Below are positions 55,231-64,000 of a stretch of 64,000 nt of DNA, in pieces (the first letter of the stretch is position 1; every line of letters begins with the position of its first letter). This DNA is from Pictodentalium vernedei (taxonomy: Eukaryota > Mollusca > Scaphopoda > Dentaliida > Dentaliidae): assembly GCA_031216915.1 (NCBI GenBank), contig CM062296.1:64572148-64636147 (forward strand). Reading direction: 5' to 3'. A program made the position numbers and the translations under genes. Under the pieces are notes generated by a model. That model saw only the letters and a program-made list of their open reading frames with translations, ran no database searches and was not told the origin of the DNA.

Positions 55231-55370
55231 TTTATTTATTTATTGGTGTTTAAGGTCACATACTTATGCACAATGGCTAATCGTGACCGGGACAGTTTTA
55301 CGGGTGGAGGAAGCCGGAGTACCCGGAGAGAACCACCGAGCAACGACGAGCAGCTGTCAGCTCTCCAACA
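55231..55370 (-). mobile_element. SINE, young, 5'-truncated, perfect 12-bp duplication
   Basis: Flanked by AGTCATTGGAAA at 55219-55230 and 55371-55382. It covers only the tail-proximal 140 bp and differs from the matching part of the copy at 24852 by about two bases. Its tail is short, TTTATTTATTTATTGG on the plus strand. Confidence 0.93.
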
Positions 55371-55382
55371 AGTCATTGGAAA

Positions 55383-56880
55383 CAACGAAAGCAGATTTTT
55401 GGTGCAAAAGACCATATATCTCTGGTGTTAGGTTCAATCAAACAGGTCTACAGAAAGATCGAATGCGTGTTGTCTGGGATGCCTACGAGTAGTGGATACT
55501 TGGGTATTCGGGCACAAGAAAACCCTTTTATCGACTTTGTTAGCCTATTTTCGCGAGAAATTGACTAAGTGCAATACGTTTACAGTTTAGACTTCTCACA
55601 AAATGTGCTCGTATACTACGAGACGACACACTATTTTTTCAAGTCAGAAATCAGATGAAAATCAAATTGCCGAGATGGAGACTACGAGGATTCATTTCGT
55701 CTCGTTCGAATCTCGAAGATTGTGCAAAAATAAAACTCTTAGATCATCCTGAGATCGTCCAGTTTGTGCACAGTCGGAGATTTCATCAGATGTTTTCAAG
55801 GGATGATCGTGGATACACGGGAAAAGCTTCCGAAGCCGGGATGTTGATGACAGATTTTTGTAAAAATCAACATTTGAGTTGATACATGTATGTAGTGTGT
55901 CATCTTGTGACATAACAGTCCACTTTTGGCGAGAAATCTAAAGTGGATTATGTGAACGTCATTCTTGTCAAAATGTTAAAACATGTAATACTTAATCGCT
56001 TTTCTAGTGTCTCATCGACGGATTTCGTGATCCGAAGGTAGTCTCTCATATGTGAATAATTTCAAATAGTCAGAAAACAAAAACATAATATATAGCGTGG
56101 CTTTGCTATTACACGACACAGCATGTAAACGGGTCACCCTTTTACTTCTTTTCAGGCCGTCATCATTGTTTCCAAGTCCGATTGGACAAAAGCAAATCGG
56201 GTCGCCCGGGAAACATTGTGGCTCGAACAGCTGTGCACGTATAGACCTCTAGATCTCAACAGAACTTCACATTCAAACTATTCTTAAGCAAGGACGAATC
56301 AACTACTCGATTTCCACGCGATCCACGTTGTTTCCATCCGATGTATTCACTCGACAAAGATACCTGACTGTCCATCAAGGATCGCAGTACTAACTTCGTA
56401 AATTTCAAGCAACTGCACTCAGCGGCCTGGACGCATTTTATTTTTGTCTGTCGCTGCCATTTTCATCATCGTCAATGTCTTTTCAGCCTATTTACACATT
56501 TTTCGCTATTAATCCTACTGCGAAATATGTTCACTTTTTCTTCTGGCGATCATCGAAGTGTTTTAGGCAGCGTCGGTACCCACAGGCATTGGTCATGTTG
56601 ATGTACGTTTTCCTCAGTCGCTTCCCTGCACCAGTAACAGGGAATAGCAAGCAGTTAGTGGCATTATCCCATTCCCATCACACCTCAGGTCGTTTCGCAC
56701 CAGCTAGAAAAAAACACCAAACTCTACAATTTTCTCCTAACGGGCTACTTGTTGCATTTTAAGGCAACGGGCTGCAAACAAAATTGATTTTAAATCATCT
56801 AGTTATCATACTTTCATGTAATACTTGGAAGTATCTTGGCATTTCTAATGTTCCAGTTCCTTTTAATTTTCAAATAGTAT
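55383..56880. other. Non-coding stretch, no gene identified
   Basis: Frames of 75 codons at 55655-55882 and 95 codons at 56475-56762 have no recognised domain. No repeats are obvious. It may contain upstream exons of the minus-strand GTPase gene that I could not see. Confidence 0.35.
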
Positions 56881-56885
56881 ATTAA

Positions 56886-57124
56886 CCCTTTACCTAACGT
56901 AACGGCCAAAACCGGCCATCGCTATTCTCAAAAATCGCCAATTAATTTTCATTATTTTTTTCATTTTTTGTCTCAAAAACATAGGTTATGACCCCTCGTT
57001 GGAACGGACGAGCTCGTTCCAACGAGGGGTCTTAACCTATGTTTTTGAGACAAAAAAATGAAAAAAATAGTTATTCAAGAATTATTTTTGCAAGTGTCGT
57101 CTGCTTTTGAGGTTAGGTAAAGGG
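56886..57124. mobile_element. TTAA MITE, family P1
   Basis: TTAA at 56882-56885 and 57125-57128. The ends are CCCTTTACC/GGTAAAGGG. The palindromic core ACGAGCTCGT is flanked by GACCCCTCGTTGGAA arms. Confidence 0.92.
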
Positions 57125-57128
57125 TTAA

Positions 57129-57842
57129 AAGCAGATTTTACTGGGAGTTAGGACTTTCTAGAATACTTTTCAGAATTTGTCTAACAGTATTTTTTTTTTA
57201 TCTTTTGCTTTCTACTTTTACCCCAGTTTCTTTTCTTTTCGGGTTGTATTACACACCCGTTCAGTCAAAACTTGGCTTACAAGAACCTTTATTGCCACAT
57301 TTTATTTATTTTGTCGACTGTGTATATTTGTTGTACCCTAAAGAAGGTCTTCATCAGGCCGAAGGCTAGGTGAAAATTGGTTTCACTTCCGTGCTGTTTG
57401 AGTTTTATTCAGACAAATTTCTTTTGCTTTTGGCTCTCACATCTTTCAGATCCAGCACCTTAAAACTGATTTGTTCCACCACATGCGTGCGTCCATTGTT
57501 TGAACTGGACGCAAGTTTATTTCTGAGATTGGGCAGTTGTTGCGTTGCCACTAGAGTTCTTTCTGGAAATACTTCACTTAGCAGTTCTCAGATTACATGG
57601 GCTTTAATTCAAATGTTATAACTTGCAATTTCTCCAAAGCTGGGGGATACATCATAATTAGGATAACACGATCCCGTGGAACCCGTTTGTTGTACGCGAG
57701 TTGATCAGCCAGCCATACCCTTTAGCACCGTAAATTTAAGAAGGGACAAGATGTTTATTATAACCCTAAGTTTGAAACATATTAGATAAAGTATCATGCT
57801 ATCGATCACGAGTTTCAGAATCAGAATTGATTTGAGCGTACT
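57129..57842. other. Likely 3' region of the minus-strand Penelope-like relic
   Basis: At about 57336-57376 a CTAAAGAAGGTC...GGCCGAAGG arrangement (plus) or CTGATGAAGACC (minus) resembles the stem-loop sequences found near Penelope-like element ends. An 83-codon plus frame at 57370-57621 has no domain. Confidence 0.4.
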
Positions 57843-58370
57843 TTAAACTCTGACTATAAATAAATGAGATTTTCGTGTGGTCTGGGTGGAAACTTGTTGG
57901 GTTGAAGTAGGTGTAACTGTCTGCCAGTTTGCGGTATGCTTTAGTGGAGAGATGAGATTGGTGCCATTTTTATGAACAGCTATGTCCAGGAAATTGATGT
58001 CACCATCCGAGCATGCCATTTTATACTTTATAGTCTCGTGATACGCGTTTAGTTCACTCACAAATCTTTCTAACTCCCCTCGTCCGTGATCCCACAGAAG
58101 GAAAATATCATCAATGAATCTGAAATATAGTCTAGGCTTTAGGTGCTGAGTTTGCATGAATATTTCTTCAAGGTCCGCCATAAAAAGGTTAGCCAGTTGC
58201 AGTAACATCGGCGCTGCCATTCTGCAACTCATCTTCTGTGGGTAAAACTGTCCATCAAATGTAAAATAGTTATGTTTTAACATGAAATCAGAAATGAGCA
58301 GAATCGATCGCTTCGACCCCTACAGTCGGTATCTTTCAGTTGATTTTCTATGGCTTCAAGTCCATCATTA
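57843..58370 (-). pseudogene. Penelope-like element reverse transcriptase, C-terminal part
   Basis: A 146-residue frame (58283 to 57843) with FTFDGQFYPQKMSCRMAAP, then the catalytic block YFRFIDDIFLLW, then KYKMACSDGDINFLDI. This order is characteristic of Penelope-like reverse transcriptases. Upstream, to about 58370, a frameshifted segment matches the preceding GLEAIENQL block. After DINFLDI the similarity fades, and no GIY-YIG endonuclease is seen. Confidence 0.82.
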
Positions 58371-58715
58371 TATGGTCAGGGTTGGGAGGAGTTAAATTTT
58401 TCTTTAGCACGTTAACGTGTTAAATAATTCTGCGTTAACGAGTTAAATGACGTTAAATGTTAAAATGAACAACATTTTAATAACTTTGGCCATTTTTATT
58501 GATTTGAATTTGAATATAATTGAACTTACGCACAGTAAAATAGTTCTCGTAGGTTATCGTAAACTCTAACTTTCAGCGATGTTTTCATTTAAGAATATAA
58601 TTGCTGCGGCCGTATCCGAAGAAAGAGACATCCGCCGTTATTCTCATCTTTATCGACATTTATAGATTGTTTAACTTTGTCTTGTTCATGACAAAATTCC
58701 TTTAATCTCATCCTT
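58371..58715. other. AT-rich insertion in the Penelope-like relic
   Basis: Starts GGTTGGGAGGAGTTAAATTT and contains CGTTAACGTGTTAA and GCGTTAACGAGTTAA words. It interrupts the expected order between the two reverse transcriptase pieces and is probably a separate, unclassified insertion. Confidence 0.4.
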
Positions 58716-59093
58716 CTAAAACAATCTCCAATATCGGCACATGCTTGACTTTATCCATATAAACACTTGGGCAAAAAGGAAGTCCTTTCTGGAGAACAAA
58801 CACCTCAACTTTAGATGGTGTATACTTTGAGAGATTAATTGCATTAAATGGTGTACAGTCATCTGAATCTTTACATTAAGAGCTCTCATTCTCCGAGGCC
58901 TTATTGAGAAATGTTGACAGTTTTGTTTCTTTTTACAACTGATGTTCGAAGAAAGCAAGTTTCTGTACTCGTTTTCAAGAAAATGTATATCTATACTCAC
59001 ATACAGAGGATACGGAATGAATGTTTTTCTCATATAATATTTATGAAACGAGTCTAAGAATTTTCCTTTTTGGCGATCCTCTGGCGAGCCCAA
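58716..59093 (-). pseudogene. Penelope-like element, N-terminal remnant
   Basis: A 125-residue frame. The start, with KFLDSFHKYYMRKTFIPYPL and ENEYRNLLSS, is plausible for the region before the fingers of a Penelope-like polymerase, and it lies in the right orientation and order with 57843-58370. The C-terminal half of the frame is probably out of frame relative to the original protein. Assignment rests mostly on position. Confidence 0.45.
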
Positions 59094-59107
59094 AAGGAAA
59101 ATTCGGA

Positions 59108-59218
59108 CGAGTTAGTTTTACGAGGATGTTTTTTCAAGTTAGGCGATGGGTTAAAAAGCCACTTAGTATGACTTTTTAACCCATCACCTAATTTGAAAAA
59201 AACATCCTCGTATAACTA
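59108..59218. repeat. Hairpin formed by an inverted partial MITE end
   Basis: ACGAGGATGTTTTTTCAAGT and GGCGATGGGTTAAAAAG are mirrored by CTTTTTAACCCATCACC and its continuation. The right arm is the left end of the element at 59180, so the left arm is an inverted fragment of the same family. Confidence 0.8.
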
Positions 59219-59721
59219 AAAATTTGTATTTTTTTTGCTTCCAAAACATAGGTTATGACCCCTCATTGGAACGAGCTCGTCGAGCTCGTTCCAATGAGAG
59301 GTCATAACGTATGTTTTGGAAGCAAAAAAAGAAAATATAAAAAAAAAAATGAATGTCGTTTTTCTTGTAGGTAAACGATTAATACAATATAACCCACCCT
59401 AAACAGGACAGATAACGTAAATTCTCCCTACTGAAGTTATGCAAATGTCACCAGTTGTATTCTGTTTAGCCAATCAAATTGTCCAGTTTTGAAATTGACC
59501 AATGAAATCTCCCAACTCTAATTACGCAAATTATAAATATGTGGCCCAGTTCTATTTTGTTCAGCCAATCAAATTGTCTAGTTGTGAAATTGACCAATGA
59601 AATTGACGGAAGGCTTTATTTATCACTGATTAATACAAAAACAAAATATCAAATGTTTTAAAATGAACAAAACTGACGAGTCATACGATAAATTTAGATA
59701 TCGCCTGTGTTGGGTAATGGG
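59180..59721. mobile_element. TTAA MITE related to P1, with inner palindrome and CCAAT repeat
   Basis: TTAA at 59176-59179 and 59722-59725. The ends are CCCATCACCTAA and TTGGGTAATGGG. The P1-like core (ACATAGGTTATGACCCCTC around GAGCTCGTCGAGCTC) lies at about 59245-59320. The right part holds a roughly 94-bp tandem pair with AGCCAATCAAATTGTC and GAAATTGACCAATGAAAT, near 59468 and 59562. Confidence 0.75.
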
Positions 59722-60012
59722 TTAATAGACTAATAATTATACAGATCTGACATAATCTTTCCAAAGCGTCCCAATAAATGATAATAGGCCAAGATTTGGG
59801 TATTGGCAAGGCCTACTGAAGTCGGACATGCTTTTGATTTCATGCTCATATTCACTTTAAAGAAATTGTTTGGGTCATTTTGTCAGACATATGTGAATTG
59901 GTGCGAGTCAAACAGACAAGTTGTGCCTGTCAAAGACCATAGAACATGTCATGCTGCTTCCGCCTGTAAAAAATTGCATGTTTCTCATATGATAAAGGCA
60001 GTTATCTACTAG

Positions 60013-60720
60013 TGACTATAACACTCATCTCAATACTGACCCAACTCTATCCTACCAGCAAGAGCTTGATTGTCTTATTGATTGTGGAATTCCAGGTGGA
60101 GGTAGGGAAGTAATCCGTTCATTAAAGAATCAAAATCCAAGACCAGGAACTTTGTGCACACTACCGAAGATACATAAGAAAGGTGTACCGGGCCCTCCTA
60201 TAGTATCAGACATCGGTACTATTTCAGAAAACTTTTCGAAACGCGTGGATTCAATTCTCAAGCCTGCAGTTGTGACAGCTTTATACAGGACACTACCAAT
60301 TTTCTCAATACAATCTAGCAGGTCAGAAAAAACGGGAAAACCCTTCTCGCCACATTCGATGTCACCTTCTTGTACACAAATGTACCCCATAGTGGTGGAC
60401 TTGAGGCCATAGAAAATCGACTGGAAGACACAACTATAAGGGAAAATCGAGGCGACCAATACTACCAATTTATGATATTAATTTAAAGCATAATTATTTT
60501 ACACTTGATGAAAGTTTTACCTACCGACGATGGGTTGCTGCATGGGATCGCTTATGTCACCGCAATTTATGGCCGTTTTGTAGAGTTAAATGTCGACGGC
60601 TACTATACTATTCAAAAAAGTAGGGAATATTTGATAACAGTGAGATATATGAAGAAATATATTTATATTCCATCAAAAAGACAGTTGAGGCATTGCACTG
60701 GGACATCTGGTGAATGATTT
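60013..60720 (+). pseudogene. Second Penelope-like element relic (opposite strand)
   Basis: From about 60013 the plus strand reads TLCTLPKIHKKGVPGPPIVS, the conserved LPKIHK block of Penelope-like reverse transcriptases, preceded by about 50 plausible residues. After a frameshift near 60315 the ATFDVTFLYTNVPHSGGLEA block follows, then another shift to GCCMGSLMSPQFM around 60525. Beyond 60580 similarity is lost. It is older or more damaged than, but of the same family as, the minus-strand copy. Confidence 0.82.
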
Positions 60721-60851
60721 TAGCGATAGATGAGTGTCTGACAAGCACACATTCCATTACTGAGCTGTAGAAGACATGGACGGTCAGTCAGAGAATTTAC
60801 CACATACAGTGCAAGACCTCGATACCTTGTAAATCCTCCTCGGTTTGCGAG

Positions 60852-61290
60852 TCAAGCGCGTACCCGACGTGGCATACTCTTTCGTGTTCCACGCCAATTA
60901 CGCCTTGCTGCGATGTGACGTTCAGTCAAACGTGGAATTATTCGAGGTTGTCGAGCGTACAAATTACAGCTGTGTATGTAGTTTCGGATAGCCTGACCAC
61001 TGGCTCGTACATCCGTCGCTCGGTCTAGCTGCAGCCCAATTTCTGAGACACTTTGATGGTGGTTGCTTAATGCTGTGGTTTGGATGAAACGATCCTGGTT
61101 AGGGGGTTGTCGCCCTTGGACGATCTGACCGACGTCGGTCATCAACATTGACTGTCTGACGGTAGCGTGACCATAACCTGCTAATCACCGAATGAGTAAC
61201 GTTGCGAATTTGAGCCACTGCAGTCTGTCTGTGACAGTTGCCAGCTTCCAACACGCCAACGCACGTAAACGTTTGTCACGTGTCAGTCTT
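60852..61290 (-). pseudogene. Tc1-like transposase, N-terminal fragment
   Basis: A 98-residue frame carries the second helix-turn-helix of Tc1-type transposases (DVRASGQAIRNYIHSC, then PRLTERHIAARRNW). Upstream, to about 61290, frameshifted segments match the first helix-turn-helix (RLRAL, QWLKFATLLIR). The DDE catalytic domain is absent. No inverted ends were found. Confidence 0.82.
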
Positions 61291-61552
61291 CGCATACCTC
61301 AAAAGTACGTTCTGTCGAGAAACTATTGATGAATGAGTTTATACCAAGAAAAGAACGATGAGACCTCTGAAAAATGATCCACACTAAACTAGGTAAAATA
61401 TTGATCTGTCCATTCACGCGCATCCAATACCATTTTCCGAAAATATCAGCATAAGCTTGGATATCCCTTACTTTTTTAATAGTATATAAGCATGATTTGC
61501 GACACGTTGGTAGATGCCAGGGAATATGAAGACCAAATATTTTGCAAATTAG

Positions 61553-61763
61553 CCCTTTACCCAACGCAGATGATACCAAAATATATTATTTTAAATATCA
61601 TGTTTTGAATATTTCAAACAATTTCAACAAAACCATATCGAGCCCGTTCCAACGAGGGGTCACATGATATGGTTTTGTTGAAATTGTTTGAGAAATAATA
61701 TTTTTTCAACTGCTGAATATGCATATTACGCGGGCGGATGTGGTCGATTCGTTGGGTAGAGGG
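61553..61763. mobile_element. TTAA MITE related to P1
   Basis: The left flank is TTAG (61549-61552) and the right TTAA (61764-61767). The ends are CCCTTTACCCAACG and CGTTGGGTAGAGGG. The inner palindrome CAAACAATTTCAACAAAACC is mirrored across CCGTTCCAACGAGGGGTCA. Only the core word is shared with P1. Confidence 0.8.
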
Positions 61764-61945
61764 TTAAAATAAGACGAGTCCTTCAAGTGTGGAGTCTGCC
61801 GTTGGCTTTCACGAAGGGGACGATGGTAATTTTTGTATAGGTGACAAATGAGTGGAAATAACTGACGACTATAATATGATCATCGAAGGTAAATAGTACG
61901 AAGGCGCCAAGGGACTGTGAAAAAGGCTTGTGATGTCTAAACCTA
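61764..61945. other. Short non-coding interval
   Basis: Nothing recognised. It may be the flank or intergenic part of the Polinton relic that follows. Confidence 0.35.
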
Positions 61946-61949
61946 ACAA

Positions 61950-62208
61950 ACAATTACGATGAAGAGGATTACAAAACTTATGATGAACTTCTGAACCAGA
62001 CGAATGTCATGAGAAAAATCCACGATTTCAGAGATACAAGACTGAAAGTGAGCAGAGATTCGAACAGGAACAATGTGGTGAAACCCATATCGAAAGCAAA
62101 TAAGAAGCGTTCATCAATCAGTCACCAGAAGGGCATGAGAACCACCACGATCCTTCCTTACAATCATAATGCGCTGCTGGAGGTTGAAGGCGGGTCGATA
62201 AGCCTCTA
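61950..62208 (+). pseudogene. Small ORF of the Polinton/Maverick-type relic
   Basis: A frame that reads NYDEEDYKTYDELLN before the first Met at 62009 and is open to 62208. It is acidic then basic, about 85 residues. Position just ahead of the two following ORFs suits one of the small uncharacterised Polinton genes, but no domain is recognised. Family assignment is inference from context. Confidence 0.4.
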
Positions 62209-62369
62209 ATACAGGAGTCAGGAACGAATTGTTGCGACAGATGGTTTTGGATAGACTGATACTGAACGCATTGAATGAAGGAAAAAAAATTAATAGTATA
62301 TAAAATGAGAAATAAAAAAAAACTAGAAATAAGACCAAAAAAATAAATATGTTAGTGATAAATAATAGA

Positions 62370-62768
62370 GGATTTACAAGATCTTATGTCTTCGACGGAT
62401 CAGGATTAGTGGATTCGATGATGGGAGTTTTATCGCTTGCCTTCACCAGTGATGTGGCAAAACAGAACGTTTCGCCCAGCATGAGGGTTGGAAAGAAAAA
62501 CACGACGGACATGGGTAAGAGAGTCACAATGGAAGCGAGCACTAGAATCACTTTGGAAAGTTGGCAAGAGGAGTGCCGATTTAATTCAGGAGTTGATAAC
62601 ACTGGCGGCTGAACGGCTGAAAATGGCTGAAAATGTCATGAAATCAGAAGTGATTCTAGCAAACATGAAACGTCGACATTTCACGGGTTCTGGCATCGTG
62701 CCGATACAGAAACATACTAAGACGTTGAACAGCATAAGATCGGGAATTCAAATTTATTGTGTACAATG
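62370..62768 (+). pseudogene. Polinton-associated small protein, frameshifted
   Basis: Begins GSGLVDSMMGVLS in one frame (62349-62612) and continues from about 62550 in the neighbouring frame (KVGKRSADLIQELITLAAE). Glycine-rich starts followed by an amphipathic VGKK-type helix are seen in proteins encoded next to the capsid-like gene of Polinton/Maverick elements. One frameshift breaks the gene. Function is unknown; a minor structural role is only a guess. Confidence 0.5.
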
Positions 62769-62819
62769 AACAAGTTAAAAAACATAAAAAACATAGGTAA
62801 AAGAAAAATTGAAAAAACA

Positions 62820-64000
62820 CCCACAAGAATGGAAATCAAAGATTTATCACGGAATGCACTGAAGACCGAGAGATCGAATCACAAATGTCTTCCCCAAAAG
62901 CATAAGGGAATTGATTGACCGTGGGAAAATCGAACTGCGGGAAAACAAATCTGTAAAGTCTGTTGATGCGACTGGAGTGGTTGGATTATGACAGATTGTT
63001 CAGCAAGATCTCTTTCTCCATCCTAGTGAAAGATATCTCCAGATTGTACGTTTGACAATAAAGGATGGTACCGACTACACTGACAATGACATTATCACAT
63101 TAGTTCATAACGACATGATGCATCTTTTCAACAGTATACCGAATAAACTCTCGGGCCAAGAGACAGAAACCATGTTTCATCCCGGCCAGGCAACCATGAT
63201 GTTTGGACTCTTGAAATATCCCGACAATTTTTCCACATCCAAACGAGTCAGTCAACTGTGAATAGCTCTGACGCGACTGTCGACAACATGAGTGCAGCCA
63301 TGAGATTTAAACATACATATCGTTCAAGCATTGACAGCCACGAGATTTAAACATATCATTCAAGCATGGACGCCCAGAGAACTGCCTTCGTTTAGGATTC
63401 CTTTGAAACATATATTTGGATTCGCCAAAGATTACGACAAAATCATCTACGGATTAAAACACAACCTCAATCCAGTTTGTGAAAATGATGATGATGCCAT
63501 CATGCGAACGACTGCAAGTCTGCAACAGATGCCTGAAAGGTGTATCTGATCAAATAGTCGTGGTTCATGTCACACATACTACTGAATGACGGAGAAAGGA
63601 TGAAACTCTTCAAGATCATCGATTCGAAAACCAGATTACTGGTGGACTGGTGGAATTTAGAATGAGAAAGTGTGATGTCGCAAACATTCCAAAATTGACA
63701 CAGTTCGATTGGAGATTGTCGGTGAAATCTTCTTTGGAAAAACCACGTTTCAGCATAGTGGGAGTTCGAATGGAAAAGATCAGATCTCAAGAAAAGAATT
63801 AATCTCTATTCGATCATAGCAACTTGAGAGAATTGCAGGTGTTTCTCCATTCCACGAGATATCAAGCCATAGATAGCAATGCCTCGCTCACGGAGAACGA
63901 TGTTTCGCAGATGTACGGCGATGCTACAGACTTCAGTCAGATCGAACTATCACCACGTGGAGAATTGATAAGCAATCCAAACATTATGCCTAACGAATCC
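62820..64000 (+). pseudogene. Polinton/Maverick capsid-like protein (F54H12.2-type family), broken, runs off the edge
   Basis: Separate open pieces at 63052-63261, 63331-63549 and about 63660-64000 carry consecutive blocks that I recognise from a family annotated as F54H12.2-like in invertebrate genomes and found with Polinton integrases. Examples are the HPGQATMM block, the IFGFAKDYDKI block and, near 63800, a FDHSNLRE block. The pieces are separated by stops, frameshifts and a deletion near 63262-63330, where a roughly 40-bp tandem duplication (GAGATTTAAACATA) also occurs. In Polintons, jelly-roll capsid genes of this kind are thought to be virion structural genes. Which capsid protein this is cannot be settled by eye. 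It is non-functional. Confidence 0.65.

Noticed and set aside
60130..60468. A 112-codon minus-strand frame
   Set aside because: It is antisense to the Penelope-like reverse transcriptase.
1..64000. CRISPR arrays, prokaryotic operons or phage modules
   Set aside because: Tandem repeats here have no spacer structure, and the coding relics are eukaryotic transposons and one intron-containing gene.

Overview
This is AT-rich eukaryotic DNA, most like the accessory part of a marine invertebrate genome. The evidence is spliced rather than operonic coding, tRNA-headed SINEs with an (AATA)n tail, LINE, Penelope, MULE, Tc1, hAT and Polinton remnants, and many palindromic MITEs. A mollusc or another lophotrochozoan is my best guess, but other marine invertebrates are not excluded. 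There are no prokaryotic operons, CRISPR arrays or rRNA genes. I recognise one plausible host coding exon, a GTPase 3' exon at 52.6-53.9 kb on the minus strand. A short C-terminal exon fragment may lie at the left edge.

Layout. 0-13 kb: a SINE, a higher-order tandem repeat (1.0-2.6 kb), more SINEs, nested Tc1/pogo-type MITEs (3.6-4.4 kb), an element with motif-rich inverted ends (4.9-5.9 kb), a 142-bp tandem array (6.7-7.2 kb), and elements with clear target duplications, including a 9-bp-TSD foldback element at 10.4-11.1 kb. 13.3-16.1 kb: a decayed LINE bounded by an 82-bp direct repeat. 16.4-17.6 kb: a FLYWCH/MULE transposase relic. 18.8-25.9 kb: a roughly 2.4-kb sequence present three times in tandem, with insertions that predate and postdate the duplication. 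26.0-29.1 kb: a 3.1-kb TTAA-flanked element with 30-bp inverted ends. 30-35 kb: palindromes, a pair of 650-bp MITEs, and two tandem-array families, one of which carries oestrogen-response-element-like motifs.

37.8-44.7 kb: a nearly complete but broken APE-type LINE on the minus strand with an SGNH-like ORF1, interrupted by a Tc1-type MITE, a hAT-type element with a perfect 8-bp TSD, and a third repeat. 44.7-57.1 kb: two families of palindromic TTAA MITEs, which also bracket the GTPase exon. 57.8-60.7 kb: two divergently oriented Penelope-like relics. 60.8-61.3 kb: a Tc1 transposase fragment. 61.9-64 kb: a broken Polinton/Maverick-type relic with a capsid-like gene, running off the right edge.

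No intact autonomous element is visible, so the window is best read as a layered record of insertions, with target duplications that allow relative dating. The GTPase exon is the only part likely to serve the host, and its flanks have been shaped by MITEs.
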